This document shows, piece by piece, positions 1 to 7,993 of a stretch of DNA of 16,134 bases (position 1 is the first letter of the stretch; each line of letters opens with the position of its first letter). Source of the DNA: Candidatus Delongbacteria bacterium. Lineage in GTDB: Bacteria > JAGOEH01. The position numbers and the translations under genes are program-made. The DNA lies in NCBI GenBank assembly GCA_017997825.1, contig JAGOEH010000067.1, forward strand, positions 1 through 16,134. The letters are read 5' to 3'. Under the pieces are notes generated by a model. That model was not told where the DNA came from and made no database searches. It worked only from the letters and a program-made list of their open reading frames with translations.

Positions 1-127
1 ATTTCTTGTCGATCACGACATTACGTCCTCTCGGACCCAAGGTTACCTTGACGGCATCCGCCAGAACATCGATACCCTTTTTCAGTCTGTCCCGGGCCGG
101 AACACCATTTTCTAAAATCTTGGCCAT
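1..127 (-). CDS. groEL: Chaperonin GroEL (60 kDa), N-terminal fragment
   Basis: Only the first 42 codons lie in the window; the gene continues beyond base 1. GroEL forms the double-ring ATP-dependent folding chamber in the cytoplasm and works with the GroES lid. The visible peptide begins [20 protein letters not shown] and contains [12 protein letters not shown], the conserved N-terminal nucleotide-binding segment of group I chaperonins (E. coli has TLGPKGRNVV). The ATG at 127 is preceded by AAGGAGA at good spacing, and the gene starts 18 bases after the groES stop, so the two form the usual groES-groEL operon. Nothing can be said about the apical domain or the C-terminal tail. Confidence 0.97.
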   Translation of the reverse strand, partial: MAKILENGVPARDRLKKGIDVLADAVKVTLGPRGRNVVIDKK

Positions 128-145
128 AGTTATCTCTCCTTTTCG

Positions 146-433
146 TTATTCAATGATTGCTAAAATGTCGGATTCCTTCATGATCAAATAATCATTCCCG
201 TCAATCTTGACTTCCGTTCCGGAATACTTTCCGTAGAGAATCCGATTATTCTTCTTGACTTCCATCGGAACCAGCTCGCCCTTATCGTTGCGCTTTCCGG
301 TTCCAACTTCAATGACCTCGCCTTCCATCGGCTTTTCCTTGGCGGTGTCCGGGATCACAATGCTGCCAATCTTTTTTTCCTCGGTTTCGAGGGGTTTTAC
401 CAGGACGCGGTCACCTAAGGGTTTGATTTTCAT
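146..433 (-). CDS. groES: Co-chaperonin GroES (10 kDa)
   Basis: This is a 95-aa heptameric lid of the GroEL chamber, the normal length for the family. The conserved start [14 protein letters not shown] is present. The mobile loop carries the hydrophobic IVI tripeptide at residues 25-27, which matches the GroEL-contacting IVL of E. coli GroES. The C-terminal half has the usual GDRV...[13 protein letters not shown]...DILAII pattern. The frame is open upstream to an ATG at 502. The start at 433 is chosen because AAGGAGG sits just before it and because homologues begin here; the extra 23 residues would be unlike GroES and have no ribosome site. No CIRCE operator (TTAGCACTC-N9-GAGTGCTAA) is visible upstream, so heat-shock control, if any, uses another element. 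Confidence 0.97.
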   Translation of the reverse strand: MKIKPLGDRVLVKPLETEEKKIGSIVIPDTAKEKPMEGEVIEVGTGKRNDKGELVPMEVKKNNRILYGKYSGTEVKIDGNDYLIMKESDILAIIE

Positions 434-591
434 GTATTTCCTCCTTGATGGGGTTAAGTGTAGACCATTTTCCATAGCGCCATCCATTACTGCATAAATC
501 ATGCCATTAGATCGGGACGAGTGCGATTCATGATGGCCGACAGCGTTCCATCAATCAATCCATCGACTGTCGATCATTCCTTGCCGGGTTG

Positions 592-625
592 AAATGCTGA
601 TCCAGGCCGGCTCCATTCAGCATTT
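592..625. repeat. 9-bp perfect inverted repeat upstream of groES
   Basis: AAATGCTGA (592-600) and TCAGCATTT (617-625) are perfect reverse complements separated by 16 bases that include GGCCGGC. On the plus strand the right arm runs into TTTTT (623-627), which resembles a weak intrinsic terminator, but no plus-strand gene lies to its left. On the minus strand it lies 159-192 bases before the groES start, so it could be an operator or a hairpin in the groES leader. The arms equal CIRCE's in length but not in sequence. The structure is seen; the function is not known. Confidence 0.45.
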
Positions 626-808
626 TTGACGCAGTGTCGTTTGTTTTGGCATGGTGGGGGTGGCATCGCCTGCAAATATGGCATACTATGTGCTGAAATG
701 AGCATGAGGCATCGGTCGGGAGAATTGGGATAGAAAGAGTGTGGGGATTGGATTTCGAACTTAGGAGGGATGAGAAGCTGCCGATCGGAATTCGATTGAA
801 AATAAAGC

Positions 809-837
809 TTGCAATTTGAAGGGGTTCTTAATATAAT
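809..837 (+). promoter_or_regulatory. Probable sigma70-type promoter for the ATPase-lptG operon
   Basis: TTGCAA (809-814), a 17-base spacer and TATAAT (832-837) give a perfect -10 box and a 4/6 -35 box at ideal spacing. Predicted transcription starts near 844, leaving a 5' leader of about 175 bases before the ATPase ATG at 1020. It is the best promoter-like match in the 434-1019 spacer and points into the plus-strand operon. Confidence 0.65.
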
Positions 838-918
838 AGTAAGGAAATGGGTGGATTGGTGGATGAATCGAAGGCTGGACTCACAGTAGAGTTTGATGTT
901 GGGCATCTTTTCGCAATT

Positions 919-957
919 GGGGTGGTAGGGGGTGGACTGGGTGGTCAGGGAAAAGGG
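919..957 (+). promoter_or_regulatory. Putative G-quadruplex motif in the ATPase leader
   Basis: Five G-runs occur on the coding strand: 919-922 (4 G), 928-932 (5 G), 939-941, 948-950 and 955-957 (3 G each). The loops are 5, 6, 6 and 4 bases. This satisfies the standard G3+N1-7 pattern with one run to spare. It lies in the predicted 5' leader, ending 62 bases before the ATPase start codon, so it could form in the mRNA or in the DNA. The pattern is seen directly; folding and function are inference. Confidence 0.4.
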
Positions 958-1019
958 TTGTTTTTGATCAGCCGTCTTTTGGGTGAGATATCAAAGTCAT
1001 AACCGTCGAGGGCTGTTGA

Positions 1020-3731
1020 ATGAAGTGGTATCATAGAAGTATTGACGAGGTCATCGCTTATTATTCTTCCGGACATCATGGTTTGAATGAAGAGCAGGTA
1101 GAGCGGAATCGGGAGCGGTTTGGGAGAAATCAGATTGCCACCACCCGGCTGGTTCCGTTTTGGCGGATGTTGATCAGTCAATTTGCGGATTTTGTGATTT
1201 GGTTGCTGATTATTGCTTCAATGATTTCCTTTGCATTGGGGGAGATTATTGATTCACTGGCCATATTCACGATTATTATAGTGAATGCCTTGATTGGAGC
1301 ATATCAGGAGAAACGGGCCCAGATTTCGTTGGAATCCTTGAAACGGTTGTCGGCTCCGATGGCTCGGGTTATACGGAATGATCAAGTGTTGTTGTTGCCT
1401 TCCGCTGAGTTGGTTTGCGGCGATCTGGTGATGTTGGAGGCCGGTGATTATGTTCCGGCTGATATTCGGCTGATCGAATCCCATAATTTCAGGATTGATG
1501 AATCCTTATTGACCGGGGAAAATCTTCCCGTCGAAAAGAATAGCCTGGAGTTGCCCGGAAGTGATCTGGTTCTGTCGGAACAGAGCAATATGGCATTTAT
1601 GGGGACGATTGTCATTTCGGGGAAGGGACAGGGGATTGCGGTTCATACCGGGATGAACAGCGAACTGGGGAAGATCACCGGATTGGTTCGGGATATCGAG
1701 ATCGAACCGACGCCTCTTCAGCAGAGGATGGATGTGCTCGGTAAGTATATTGCCTATTTTTGTATTGTGATCAGTTTTTTGGTGGTGTCGGTCGGATATT
1801 TTACCGGTCTCGATTTGCTGTATGTTTTTATGTTGGGTGTCAGCCTGTCGGTGGCGGCGATTCCGGAAGGGCTTCCCGCCATTATCACAATCACGCTGGC
1901 GATTGGGGTATACCGGATGGCGAAACGGCATGCCCTGATACGAAAACTTCCGGCTGTAGAAACCTTGGGAAGTGTCAATATTATTTGTAGCGATAAGACC
2001 GGAACCCTGACGCTGAACCAGATGTTCATCAATCAGGTGTATACAACTGATCGGAAGGAATACATACTCAATGGTCGGGGATTCATGCCCGAAGGGGATA
2101 TCCTGGATCAGGAGCATCAGCCTGTTCAATCAATAGCTGATCACCCGGTGCTGGAGGAGTTAATCCGATGCGGTTGTCTTTGTAACGACAGCGAATTGAA
2201 GGCCCCTTCTGAGGATAATCCCAACTGGCATGTACTGGGGGATCCCACCGAGGGAGCTTTGTTGACCCTGGCCGGAAAAGCCGGGTTGGATCGGAAAGCT
2301 TTGCAGGACGAATACCCGGTAATTTTCCAGATGCCGTTTGATACCGATCTGAAATACATGGTGATCATCTGCCGTCATCATAGCGGGAAGCTCTTTTTAT
2401 TTATGAAGGGAGCGCCGGATGTTCTGCTCCAGAAATCCAGGTATCTTCCTTCCGGTAAACGGATTACCCCCGATTTGATTGAGGATGTGGATCGGAATCT
2501 GGCGGATAAAGCCCGAAATGGTCTGCGATGTTTGGGGATGGCGGTTTGTGAGTTTGAATCCGAGGCCCAGATTGATCAGAATGATCTGTTTCATCAGCTG
2601 GTGTTTTTGGGGTTTGTTGCCATGTATGATCCTCCACGTCCGGAAGTTCGTTCGGCCATCCAGGAAGCCCGCGATGCAGGGATCATGACCTATATGATTA
2701 CCGGTGATCATAAACTGACAGCGTTTTCCATTGGGCGGGAACTGGGACTGGTCGAATCCATGGAACAGGTTTTAACCGGATCTGAGCTGGAAACCATGAG
2801 CGACGAGGAATTAAATGAGCGGATTGACTATTATCGGATCTATGCCCGAACCACACCCCATCACAAATTAAAGATTGTTCGGGCAGCCAAAAATCGAGGA
2901 TACTTGGTGGCTATGACCGGGGATGGAGTCAATGATGCCCCGGCATTGAGGGAGGCTAATATCGGGATCGCGATGGGACTGGCCGGGGTCGATGTGGCCC
3001 GCGAATCAGCCGACATGGTCCTGACGGATGATAATTACGCCACCATTATTGCTGCTGTCGAAGAGGGTCGAAACATATTCGCCAATATCCGTAAGTCCAT
3101 CTTTTTCATTCTCTCCCACAATGTCGCCAATATTCTGATTGTTCTGACCGCCATTGTCGCGGATCTGAAAAATCTGGTCAGCCCCATCCAACTGCTCTGG
3201 ATCAACCTGATCACCGACTCTCTCCCGGCTCTCTCCTTCAGCGCCGAAATCAAAGAACCCGATCTGATGAAACGGAACAGCCGCGACCTTAGTCGGTCGG
3301 TTCTGGTTTCTTCCGATTACTGGCGCCTGGTTTGGCAGGGGAGCCTGATCACCATCGGCTCATTAATGGGATACCTCTCCGGATGGATGATGGATACCCG
3401 TGAGGCCATGACCCCTGAAATCCGACATGAAATTGCCCGAACCATGCTTTTCACGATCATGGTTCTGGGACAACAGGTCCAGGCTCTCAATTGTCGAAGT
3501 CATTCGTATAGCATCTTCACTCTGGGCCTCTTTTCCAATCGATATCTGATCGGAGCAATCCTTTTTGCCTCTGTCCTTCAATTGATTGCCACCTATACGC
3601 CTTTTCTGTATCAAATCTTTAGAATTATTCCCCTCAATCCGGCTGAAATGGGTATTGTATTGATATGGTCGTTATTTCCCTTGATGGTGGTTGAATGCAT
3701 CAAGTGGTTAAAACGTAAAAAAAAGGGGTAA
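1020..3731 (+). CDS. P-type cation-transporting ATPase, P2A (Ca2+-ATPase-like)
   Basis: This 903-aa membrane pump is of the Ca2+/Na+K+ ATPase superfamily, near the usual length for bacterial P2A enzymes. Visible in order: N-terminal cation-ATPase domain (about 1-70), the actuator loop TGENLPVEK (165-173, with catalytic E167), the TM4 ion motif PEGLP (282-286), the phosphorylation motif DKTGTLT with Asp325, the hinge motif MITGDHK, and GDGVNDAPA with Asp635 and Asp639. TM6 has NLITD (N729, T732, D733), matching SERCA N796, T799 and D800. TM5 has HNVAN: N701 matches SERCA N768, but the SERCA E771 position is Asn704. By family knowledge this suggests one ion site (site II only), as in PMR1-like pumps. 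Ca2+ export is the best guess; Mn2+ or Na+ cannot be excluded. The start is set by GAGGG 7 bases upstream. It is the first gene of a packed operon, and its stop is 4 bases before the PilZ gene. Confidence 0.93.
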   Translation: MKWYHRSIDEVIAYYSSGHHGLNEEQVERNRERFGRNQIATTRLVPFWRMLISQFADFVIWLLIIASMISFALGEIIDSLAIFTIIIVNALIGAYQEKRAQISLESLKRLSAPMARVIRNDQVLLLPSAELVCGDLVMLEAGDYVPADIRLIESHNFRIDESLLTGENLPVEKNSLELPGSDLVLSEQSNMAFMGTIVISGKGQGIAVHTGMNSELGKITGLVRDIEIEPTPLQQRMDVLGKYIAYFCIVISFLVVSVGYFTGLDLLYVFMLGVSLSVAAIPEGLPAIITITLAIGVYRMAKRHALIRKLPAVETLGSVNIICSDKTGTLTLNQMFINQVYTTDRKEYILNGRGFMPEGDILDQEHQPVQSIADHPVLEELIRCGCLCNDSELKAPSEDNPNWHVLGDPTEGALLTLAGKAGLDRKALQDEYPVIFQMPFDTDLKYMVIICRHHSGKLFLFMKGAPDVLLQKSRYLPSGKRITPDLIEDVDRNLADKARNGLRCLGMAVCEFESEAQIDQNDLFHQLVFLGFVAMYDPPRPEVRSAIQEARDAGIMTYMITGDHKLTAFSIGRELGLVESMEQVLTGSELETMSDEELNERIDYYRIYARTTPHHKLKIVRAAKNRGYLVAMTGDGVNDAPALREANIGIAMGLAGVDVARESADMVLTDDNYATIIAAVEEGRNIFANIRKSIFFILSHNVANILIVLTAIVADLKNLVSPIQLLWINLITDSLPALSFSAEIKEPDLMKRNSRDLSRSVLVSSDYWRLVWQGSLITIGSLMGYLSGWMMDTREAMTPEIRHEIARTMLFTIMVLGQQVQALNCRSHSYSIFTLGLFSNRYLIGAILFASVLQLIATYTPFLYQIFRIIPLNPAEMGIVLIWSLFPLMVVECIKWLKRKKKG

Positions 3732-3735
3732 GAAT

Positions 3736-4638
3736 ATGTTGTTTTTTTCCAAACAGGCCGCTTTTTCTAAAAAATTAGACCGGATCTATCACCTTACACC
3801 AGCTGAAATCGATCTGGTTTTCAAAATTCTTGCCCTGTTATCCAACGATAAGGATTATCCATCGATTCTTAACAAGAAGCGGTTTGATCACTATATCTCC
3901 TCGCTTCATGGCATGGAACCCCTCCCCGGAAATTTTCCGGGCCGGGATCAACTTGAAAATCATTTGCTTTCCATTCAACGAAAGCTGTTTCCCGAAGAGA
4001 TTCAAAATCTGAATCCGGAATCGACGCGGGAACTTCTGGTCAATACTCCCGTATATATCATATTCTACCGCCTGAACCGGATCAATCAGGGGGTAGTGCT
4101 TGAAAACCATCCGGATCATCTGGACATCCGTCTTAAAGACTGGGATTGCCGGCAGGATATCGAATTGGATCGGGACGAGATTCTGATCCGGATCCAATGG
4201 GACAATAAAGGAGTCTATGAGTGCCTGACCCATATCAAGTCTTATTGCCGTCAGCCTTTCCCCATGCTGCAGATCGATCACCATCCCCTGATTCATCAGG
4301 AACGGAGACGCTATATCCGTTATCAGATTGAGATGGAAACCCAATTTTGTTTTTCCACCGATGGTGACCATGATAAGAAAACCATCTCATCCGTTATTGA
4401 TAATATCAGCGTTGGAGGAGCACAATTTACCAGTCACCAGTATCTGGATGAAGGAATCGTCATGTCGGTCAATCTTCCCTTCGGGACTCAGGCGCTGGAT
4501 TTGCCTCTGAAAGTGATTCACCGACGCTTTGATCTGAACAATAAGCAGTATATTTATCATGCCATGTTTCAGGGGATTACGGCGGATGAATCCCTCCGGC
4601 TGGAGCATTTTATTAAATTTTACCGGGAGGCGAAATGA
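3736..4638 (+). CDS. PilZ-domain protein, probable cyclic-di-GMP receptor
   Basis: This is a 300-aa soluble protein with no signal peptide or membrane segment. The C-terminal third is a PilZ domain: the RxxxR element falls at R191-R195 (in ERRRYIRY) and the [DN]xSxxG element at N223-S225-G228 (in DNISVGG). These are the two parts of the cyclic-di-GMP clamp and both are intact. Residues about 95-185 look like the YcgR-type N-terminal barrel (NTPVYIIFYRLNRINQG...), so the overall plan resembles YcgR-like receptors with an extra helical N-terminal region that I do not recognise. It starts 4 bases after the ATPase stop, and its TGA overlaps the next gene's ATG (ATGA at 4635-4638), so it is co-translated with transporters. 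Which partner it controls is not shown by the sequence. Confidence 0.88.
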   Translation: MLFFSKQAAFSKKLDRIYHLTPAEIDLVFKILALLSNDKDYPSILNKKRFDHYISSLHGMEPLPGNFPGRDQLENHLLSIQRKLFPEEIQNLNPESTRELLVNTPVYIIFYRLNRINQGVVLENHPDHLDIRLKDWDCRQDIELDRDEILIRIQWDNKGVYECLTHIKSYCRQPFPMLQIDHHPLIHQERRRYIRYQIEMETQFCFSTDGDHDKKTISSVIDNISVGGAQFTSHQYLDEGIVMSVNLPFGTQALDLPLKVIHRRFDLNNKQYIYHAMFQGITADESLRLEHFIKFYREAK

Positions 4639-5540
4639 GTGAGCTTGAGCTAAAGAATGTCACAAAATGGTTTGGAGACAAAAAAGCCGTGGATATCCAG
4701 GAGATGAAACTGGAATCCGGTACCATCTGGGGATTTCTGGGACCTAACGGGGCTGGTAAAACTACCACCATTCGGATGATTATGCAGATCATCAAGCCGG
4801 ATCAGGGGGAAATCAGTTTCGATCGATCTCCTCTCAATCTGGGGATGATGGATCGCATCGGATATTTACCTGAAGAACGCGGATTATATAAAAAAATTAA
4901 ACTCTATGAATCGCTGGAGTTCTTCGGCCGTCTGAAGGGGATTTCCACCTCGGATTTGAAAGCCAGAATACCCCATTATCTGGAAAAATTTTCACTGTCT
5001 GAGTACACTCATCGCAAAGTGGAAGCACTTTCCAAAGGGATGCAGCAAAAATTGCAGTTTATTACAACCATCATTCACCAGCCCGATCTGATCATTCTGG
5101 ATGAGCCCTTCTCCGGCTTGGATCCCCTCAATGCCGAGATTCTTCAGCAAACCATTCTGGAGGAATCGGCACGGGGCGCCACCATTATCTTTTCAACCCA
5201 TATGATGGAACGGGCCGAACAGCTCTGCAAGCATATTGTCATGATCAACCAGGGCGTTCCAGTTCTGAATGACAGTTTGGCGCATATCAAGCAGCAACAT
5301 CAAAACCAGCAGATTAAATTGATCTTCCAGGGCGACACCTCTTTTTTAAATGATACCAGCCTGATCCGGAGTGTGGTTTCGGCTGATGGTGCCTACCTGA
5401 TTACCCTCCAGGAATCTGTATCCTCTCAGGACCTGTTGAAGCGGGCGACGGCCATAGGGACGGTCATCCATTTTTCACAGCCGGATCCCAGCCTGTTTGA
5501 TATTTTTATTCAGATTGCCAAAAAACAATCCGCCATATAA
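4635..5540 (+). CDS. ABC transporter ATP-binding protein, NatA-like exporter family
   Basis: This 301-aa nucleotide-binding subunit presumably pairs with the permease encoded just downstream. Walker A is GPNGAGKTT (36-44), the signature LSKGMQQ (132-138), Walker B LIILDEP (152-158, D156 and catalytic E157), the D-loop SGLDPLN follows, and the switch His is H189 in STH. The Q-loop region reads GYLPEERGLYKK, typical of the NatA/ABC-2 exporter class. The roughly 85 residues after the ATPase core match the C-terminal extension (DUF4162-type) of that class. NatA family members export Na+ or small compounds; the substrate here is unknown. It is not LptB-like, despite lptG lying two genes downstream. 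The start overlaps the PilZ stop by 4 bases. Confidence 0.93.
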   Translation: MSELELKNVTKWFGDKKAVDIQEMKLESGTIWGFLGPNGAGKTTTIRMIMQIIKPDQGEISFDRSPLNLGMMDRIGYLPEERGLYKKIKLYESLEFFGRLKGISTSDLKARIPHYLEKFSLSEYTHRKVEALSKGMQQKLQFITTIIHQPDLIILDEPFSGLDPLNAEILQQTILEESARGATIIFSTHMMERAEQLCKHIVMINQGVPVLNDSLAHIKQQHQNQQIKLIFQGDTSFLNDTSLIRSVVSADGAYLITLQESVSSQDLLKRATAIGTVIHFSQPDPSLFDIFIQIAKKQSAI

Positions 5541-5571
5541 TCCATTCGATCCCCAATCAAGGAGAATAAGA

Positions 5572-6846
5572 ATGAAAATACCGGTTATTATTATGCATGA
5601 ATATCTTTCCCGTGTCAAGACCAAGGGGTTTATCATTGGAACACTGATTATGCCGGTGATGATGCTGGGACTGATCTTTCTTCCCACTTATCTGATGCGG
5701 CTTAAAACCGATGATGTTAAAACAATTGTGGTCGCCGACCCGGCCGGCATCTATTTTGACAGCCTGCACCAGGCATTGTCCGGGGATAAAACGCTCAGTC
5801 TGATTCGGGCCGGGGATCAGGAATCGCAAGATATCAAAGCCCTATCCCAACAAGTCCTGGACCGGGACTATTTCGGTTTTATCCACATCCCGATGGATGT
5901 GCAGGAGGCTTCCAAGGCCTCGTTCTATTCCACCAATCCCTCCAATTTCATGCTGAACCGGGAGGTGAAAAACGCACTGACCAATCTGGTAATCAATCTG
6001 CGGGTTGCGGAAACCGACATGGATCGGAACGAGATTTCACGATTGATCCGATCGGTCGATCTGGAAACCTTTAAAATCAGCCGGGAGGGTCAGGTTGCCA
6101 AGGATGAGGGATCCAGTTTCATGCTGGCCTATATTTTGGGCTTTGCTCTCTATCTGGGGATTTTGATCTATGGAATCATGGTCATGAATAGCATCATTGA
6201 GGAAAAAACATCCCGGGTCTACGAAGTGATTCTATCCTCAATCAAACCATTACCCCTGTTATTGGGTAAACTGATTGGGGTCAGTTTGCTGGGAGTAACC
6301 CAGTTTCTGGTCTGGATCGGGTTTGGTGTTCTGATTTTCTTCTATGCCGGGATGATCCTGGCCGGATCCGGAAGCGGGGCGGGAGGGGCTCCTTCAATCG
6401 AGTACTTGGCCATTCTCAGCCAGACTCCTGTTTCGATGTGGTTTTTCTTTGTGCTTTATTTTATACTGGGTTATTTTTCCTTTGCCGCTCTGTATGCTAT
6501 TGTCGGTGCTGCCGTGAACAATCAGACTGAAGCCCAGAATATTCAGTCTCCGATCACCCTCCTGATTGTTTTCACCTTCATGTTCATGTTTTTTACCATC
6601 AATAATCCTGATTCACAATTGTCCGTGATTCTGTCGATTATGCCCCTGACGGCACCGATTCTGATGATGGTGAGGATGTCGATCCATTATCCCCCCATGT
6701 GGCAGATCGGATTGAGCATTTTGATGCAGATTGCCGGATTTTTCGGTTTGATGATTATATCGGCCCGAATCTATCGAATCGGCATTCTTATGTATGGAAA
6801 ACCCCCTTCACTCAAAGAGTTGGCCTACTGGATCAGGCAGAAGTAA
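5572..6846 (+). CDS. ABC-2 type permease, NatB-like
   Basis: This 424-aa inner-membrane permease is the partner of the preceding ATPase. It has one N-terminal membrane segment (about residues 20-42), a large extracytoplasmic domain (about 45-195), then five or six hydrophobic segments to the C terminus. The sequence around the second membrane segment, with EEKTSRVYEVILSSIKP followed by LLLGKLIGV, is the hallmark cytoplasmic loop of ABC-2/NatB permeases. The frame is open to an ATG at 5497 inside the upstream gene. The ATG at 5572 is preferred because AAGGAG lies 7-12 bases before it and MKIPVIIMHEYLSRVKTKGF is the typical family start. The gap to the ATPase stop is 31 bases. Confidence 0.92.
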   Translation: MKIPVIIMHEYLSRVKTKGFIIGTLIMPVMMLGLIFLPTYLMRLKTDDVKTIVVADPAGIYFDSLHQALSGDKTLSLIRAGDQESQDIKALSQQVLDRDYFGFIHIPMDVQEASKASFYSTNPSNFMLNREVKNALTNLVINLRVAETDMDRNEISRLIRSVDLETFKISREGQVAKDEGSSFMLAYILGFALYLGILIYGIMVMNSIIEEKTSRVYEVILSSIKPLPLLLGKLIGVSLLGVTQFLVWIGFGVLIFFYAGMILAGSGSGAGGAPSIEYLAILSQTPVSMWFFFVLYFILGYFSFAALYAIVGAAVNNQTEAQNIQSPITLLIVFTFMFMFFTINNPDSQLSVILSIMPLTAPILMMVRMSIHYPPMWQIGLSILMQIAGFFGLMIISARIYRIGILMYGKPPSLKELAYWIRQK

Positions 6847-6852
6847 GCGGGT

Positions 6853-7941
6853 ATGCTGAAGATTCTGGATCGTTATATCATTCGTGAATTTATAAATGTT
6901 TTGATCGTTAGCCTGTTTGCTTTTATTTCAATTTTTTTGATTGTTGATTTTTTGGATTTCGCTGACAACCTGATTGAGAAACAGGCTCGGGCGTATGATG
7001 TGGTTAAGTATTATTTACTGTTCATTCCATATATCTATTTCATGATCAGCCCACCGGCCATGCTGATGGCCAGTCTTTTTTCCTTCAGCCGTCTGTCCCG
7101 CAGATCGGAGATCATTGCCATTCGATCCTCCGGATTGTCGATTCTTCGGATATTAGCCCCCATTATCCTGATCGGGATGGGAATGGTGGCGCTCAATACG
7201 TTTCTGGCGAATTGGATCATTCCGGGTATCGAATACCGGCGTTTCCAGGTCAAACAATACCAGATCTACCATCGGGAGGATGATCGGGCCAATCCCAGCA
7301 ATCAGTTGGTTTTCCGCGACAAGAATCTGAATTATTACTATTTCAATTTTTACAATCCAGCAGCCAAAACCGGCTACTATCCGGTTATTAGTCAGGTGGA
7401 AAAGGGCCGCATCAGTCGACGTCTGGCCGCAACCCGGGCTATTGTCAGCGATACGGCCTGGACCTTTATTGATTTGTCGCTCTGGGAGTATGATTCCTCC
7501 GGACAGATCGTCAGAACGGCATTTTATCCTCAACGAACCGATTCATCGTTCCGTCTTCAGCCGGAGCTCTTTATCAAGCCGGTTAAAAAGATCCAGCATA
7601 TGAATAAGACGGAATTGCAGAACTACATTGAATTGTTGGAGATGGGAGGCCAACCGATATACAAAGCCTTGATGGAGCTGTATCTGCGGATCTCCTTTCC
7701 CTTCGCCAATTTTGTAACCGTCCTGTTTGGAGCGCCCCTGGCCATTCGCCATTTTCGTAAGGGGAGCGCTTCGGTCGGCTTTACGATTAGTCTGGTAATC
7801 TGTTTTGTGTATTATGGAATGCAGCGGGTCTTTCAATCGATCGGAGGAAATGGGGTGTTTGATCCTTTTTGGTCCGCCTGGCTGAGTAATATGGTCTTTG
7901 CCGGTATCGGCTTAACCTACGTTTTTTATTCCAATCGATAG
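6853..7941 (+). CDS. lptG: LptF/LptG (YjgP/YjgQ) family lipopolysaccharide export permease
   Basis: This is a 362-aa permease of the Lpt bridge that extracts lipopolysaccharide from the inner membrane. The start LKILDRYIIREFINV is the family's typical opening. Three N-terminal membrane segments (about 12-35, 50-72, 97-120) are followed by a periplasmic beta-jellyroll domain (about 130-265) and three C-terminal segments, with the family pattern MNKTELQNYIELLEMGG...ELYLRISFPFANFVTVLFGAPL. It resembles LptG slightly more than LptF, but the assignment between the paralogues is uncertain. No second paralogue and no lptB are in the window; the usual lptF-lptG pairing is absent here. The gap to the permease is 6 bases and the ribosome site is weak (GCGGG), suggesting translational coupling. 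Confidence 0.9.
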   Translation: MLKILDRYIIREFINVLIVSLFAFISIFLIVDFLDFADNLIEKQARAYDVVKYYLLFIPYIYFMISPPAMLMASLFSFSRLSRRSEIIAIRSSGLSILRILAPIILIGMGMVALNTFLANWIIPGIEYRRFQVKQYQIYHREDDRANPSNQLVFRDKNLNYYYFNFYNPAAKTGYYPVISQVEKGRISRRLAATRAIVSDTAWTFIDLSLWEYDSSGQIVRTAFYPQRTDSSFRLQPELFIKPVKKIQHMNKTELQNYIELLEMGGQPIYKALMELYLRISFPFANFVTVLFGAPLAIRHFRKGSASVGFTISLVICFVYYGMQRVFQSIGGNGVFDPFWSAWLSNMVFAGIGLTYVFYSNR

Positions 7942-7958
7942 ACGGATAGAAAAATGGA

Positions 7959-7987
7959 TTGACTTTGAGCTGCTTTTTATTTAAAAT
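7959..7987 (+). promoter_or_regulatory. Strong sigma70-type promoter for the TPR-murA-PAP2 operon
   Basis: TTGACT (7959-7964), a 17-base spacer and TAAAAT (7982-7987) give 5/6 and 5/6 matches to consensus at ideal spacing. Predicted transcription begins near 7994. It lies just after the lptG stop, so the downstream genes can be transcribed independently of the ATPase operon. Confidence 0.75.
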
Positions 7988-7993
7988 GCGGCG

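Larger units (their letters stand above)
434..1019. other. Divergent intergenic region between groES and the ATPase operon
   Basis: This gene-free stretch of 586 bases separates groES (minus) from the P-type ATPase (plus). It holds a 9-bp inverted repeat (592-625), a short palindrome ATCGAC-T-GTCGAT (562-574), three TGGCAT copies (647, 661, 679), a near-consensus plus-strand promoter (809-837) and a G-run cluster (919-957). I could not find a convincing promoter for groES on the minus strand, nor a CIRCE element. An open frame on the minus strand at 574-906 has low-complexity, implausible protein composition and no ribosome site, and I do not call it. Confidence 0.6.

Noticed and set aside
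764-799. A 9-codon leader peptide at 770 behind AGGAGGG
   Set aside because: The Shine-Dalgarno word touches the ATG with almost no spacing, and the frame lies upstream of the predicted transcription start at about 844.
574-906. Minus-strand open frame of 110 codons in the groES upstream region
   Set aside because: The protein looks random (Pro/Ser/His/Asn runs), no ribosome site precedes the ATG, and it overlaps promoter-like and repeat features.
434-1019. A CIRCE (HrcA) operator before groES
   Set aside because: No TTAGCACTC/GAGTGCTAA pair exists; the nearest word, GAGTGCGAT near 520, has no partner arm.
1506-2129. Long minus-strand open frame inside the ATPase gene
   Set aside because: It is a shadow of the codon bias of the ATPase: no ribosome site, no recognisable domain, and fully contained in a well-supported gene. 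The same applies to 3838-4371 inside the PilZ gene.
4635-5540. LptB, because lptG is nearby
   Set aside because: The Q-loop region YLPEERGLY and the C-terminal extension are NatA-type, and the adjacent permease is a NatB-type ABC-2 protein, its natural partner.
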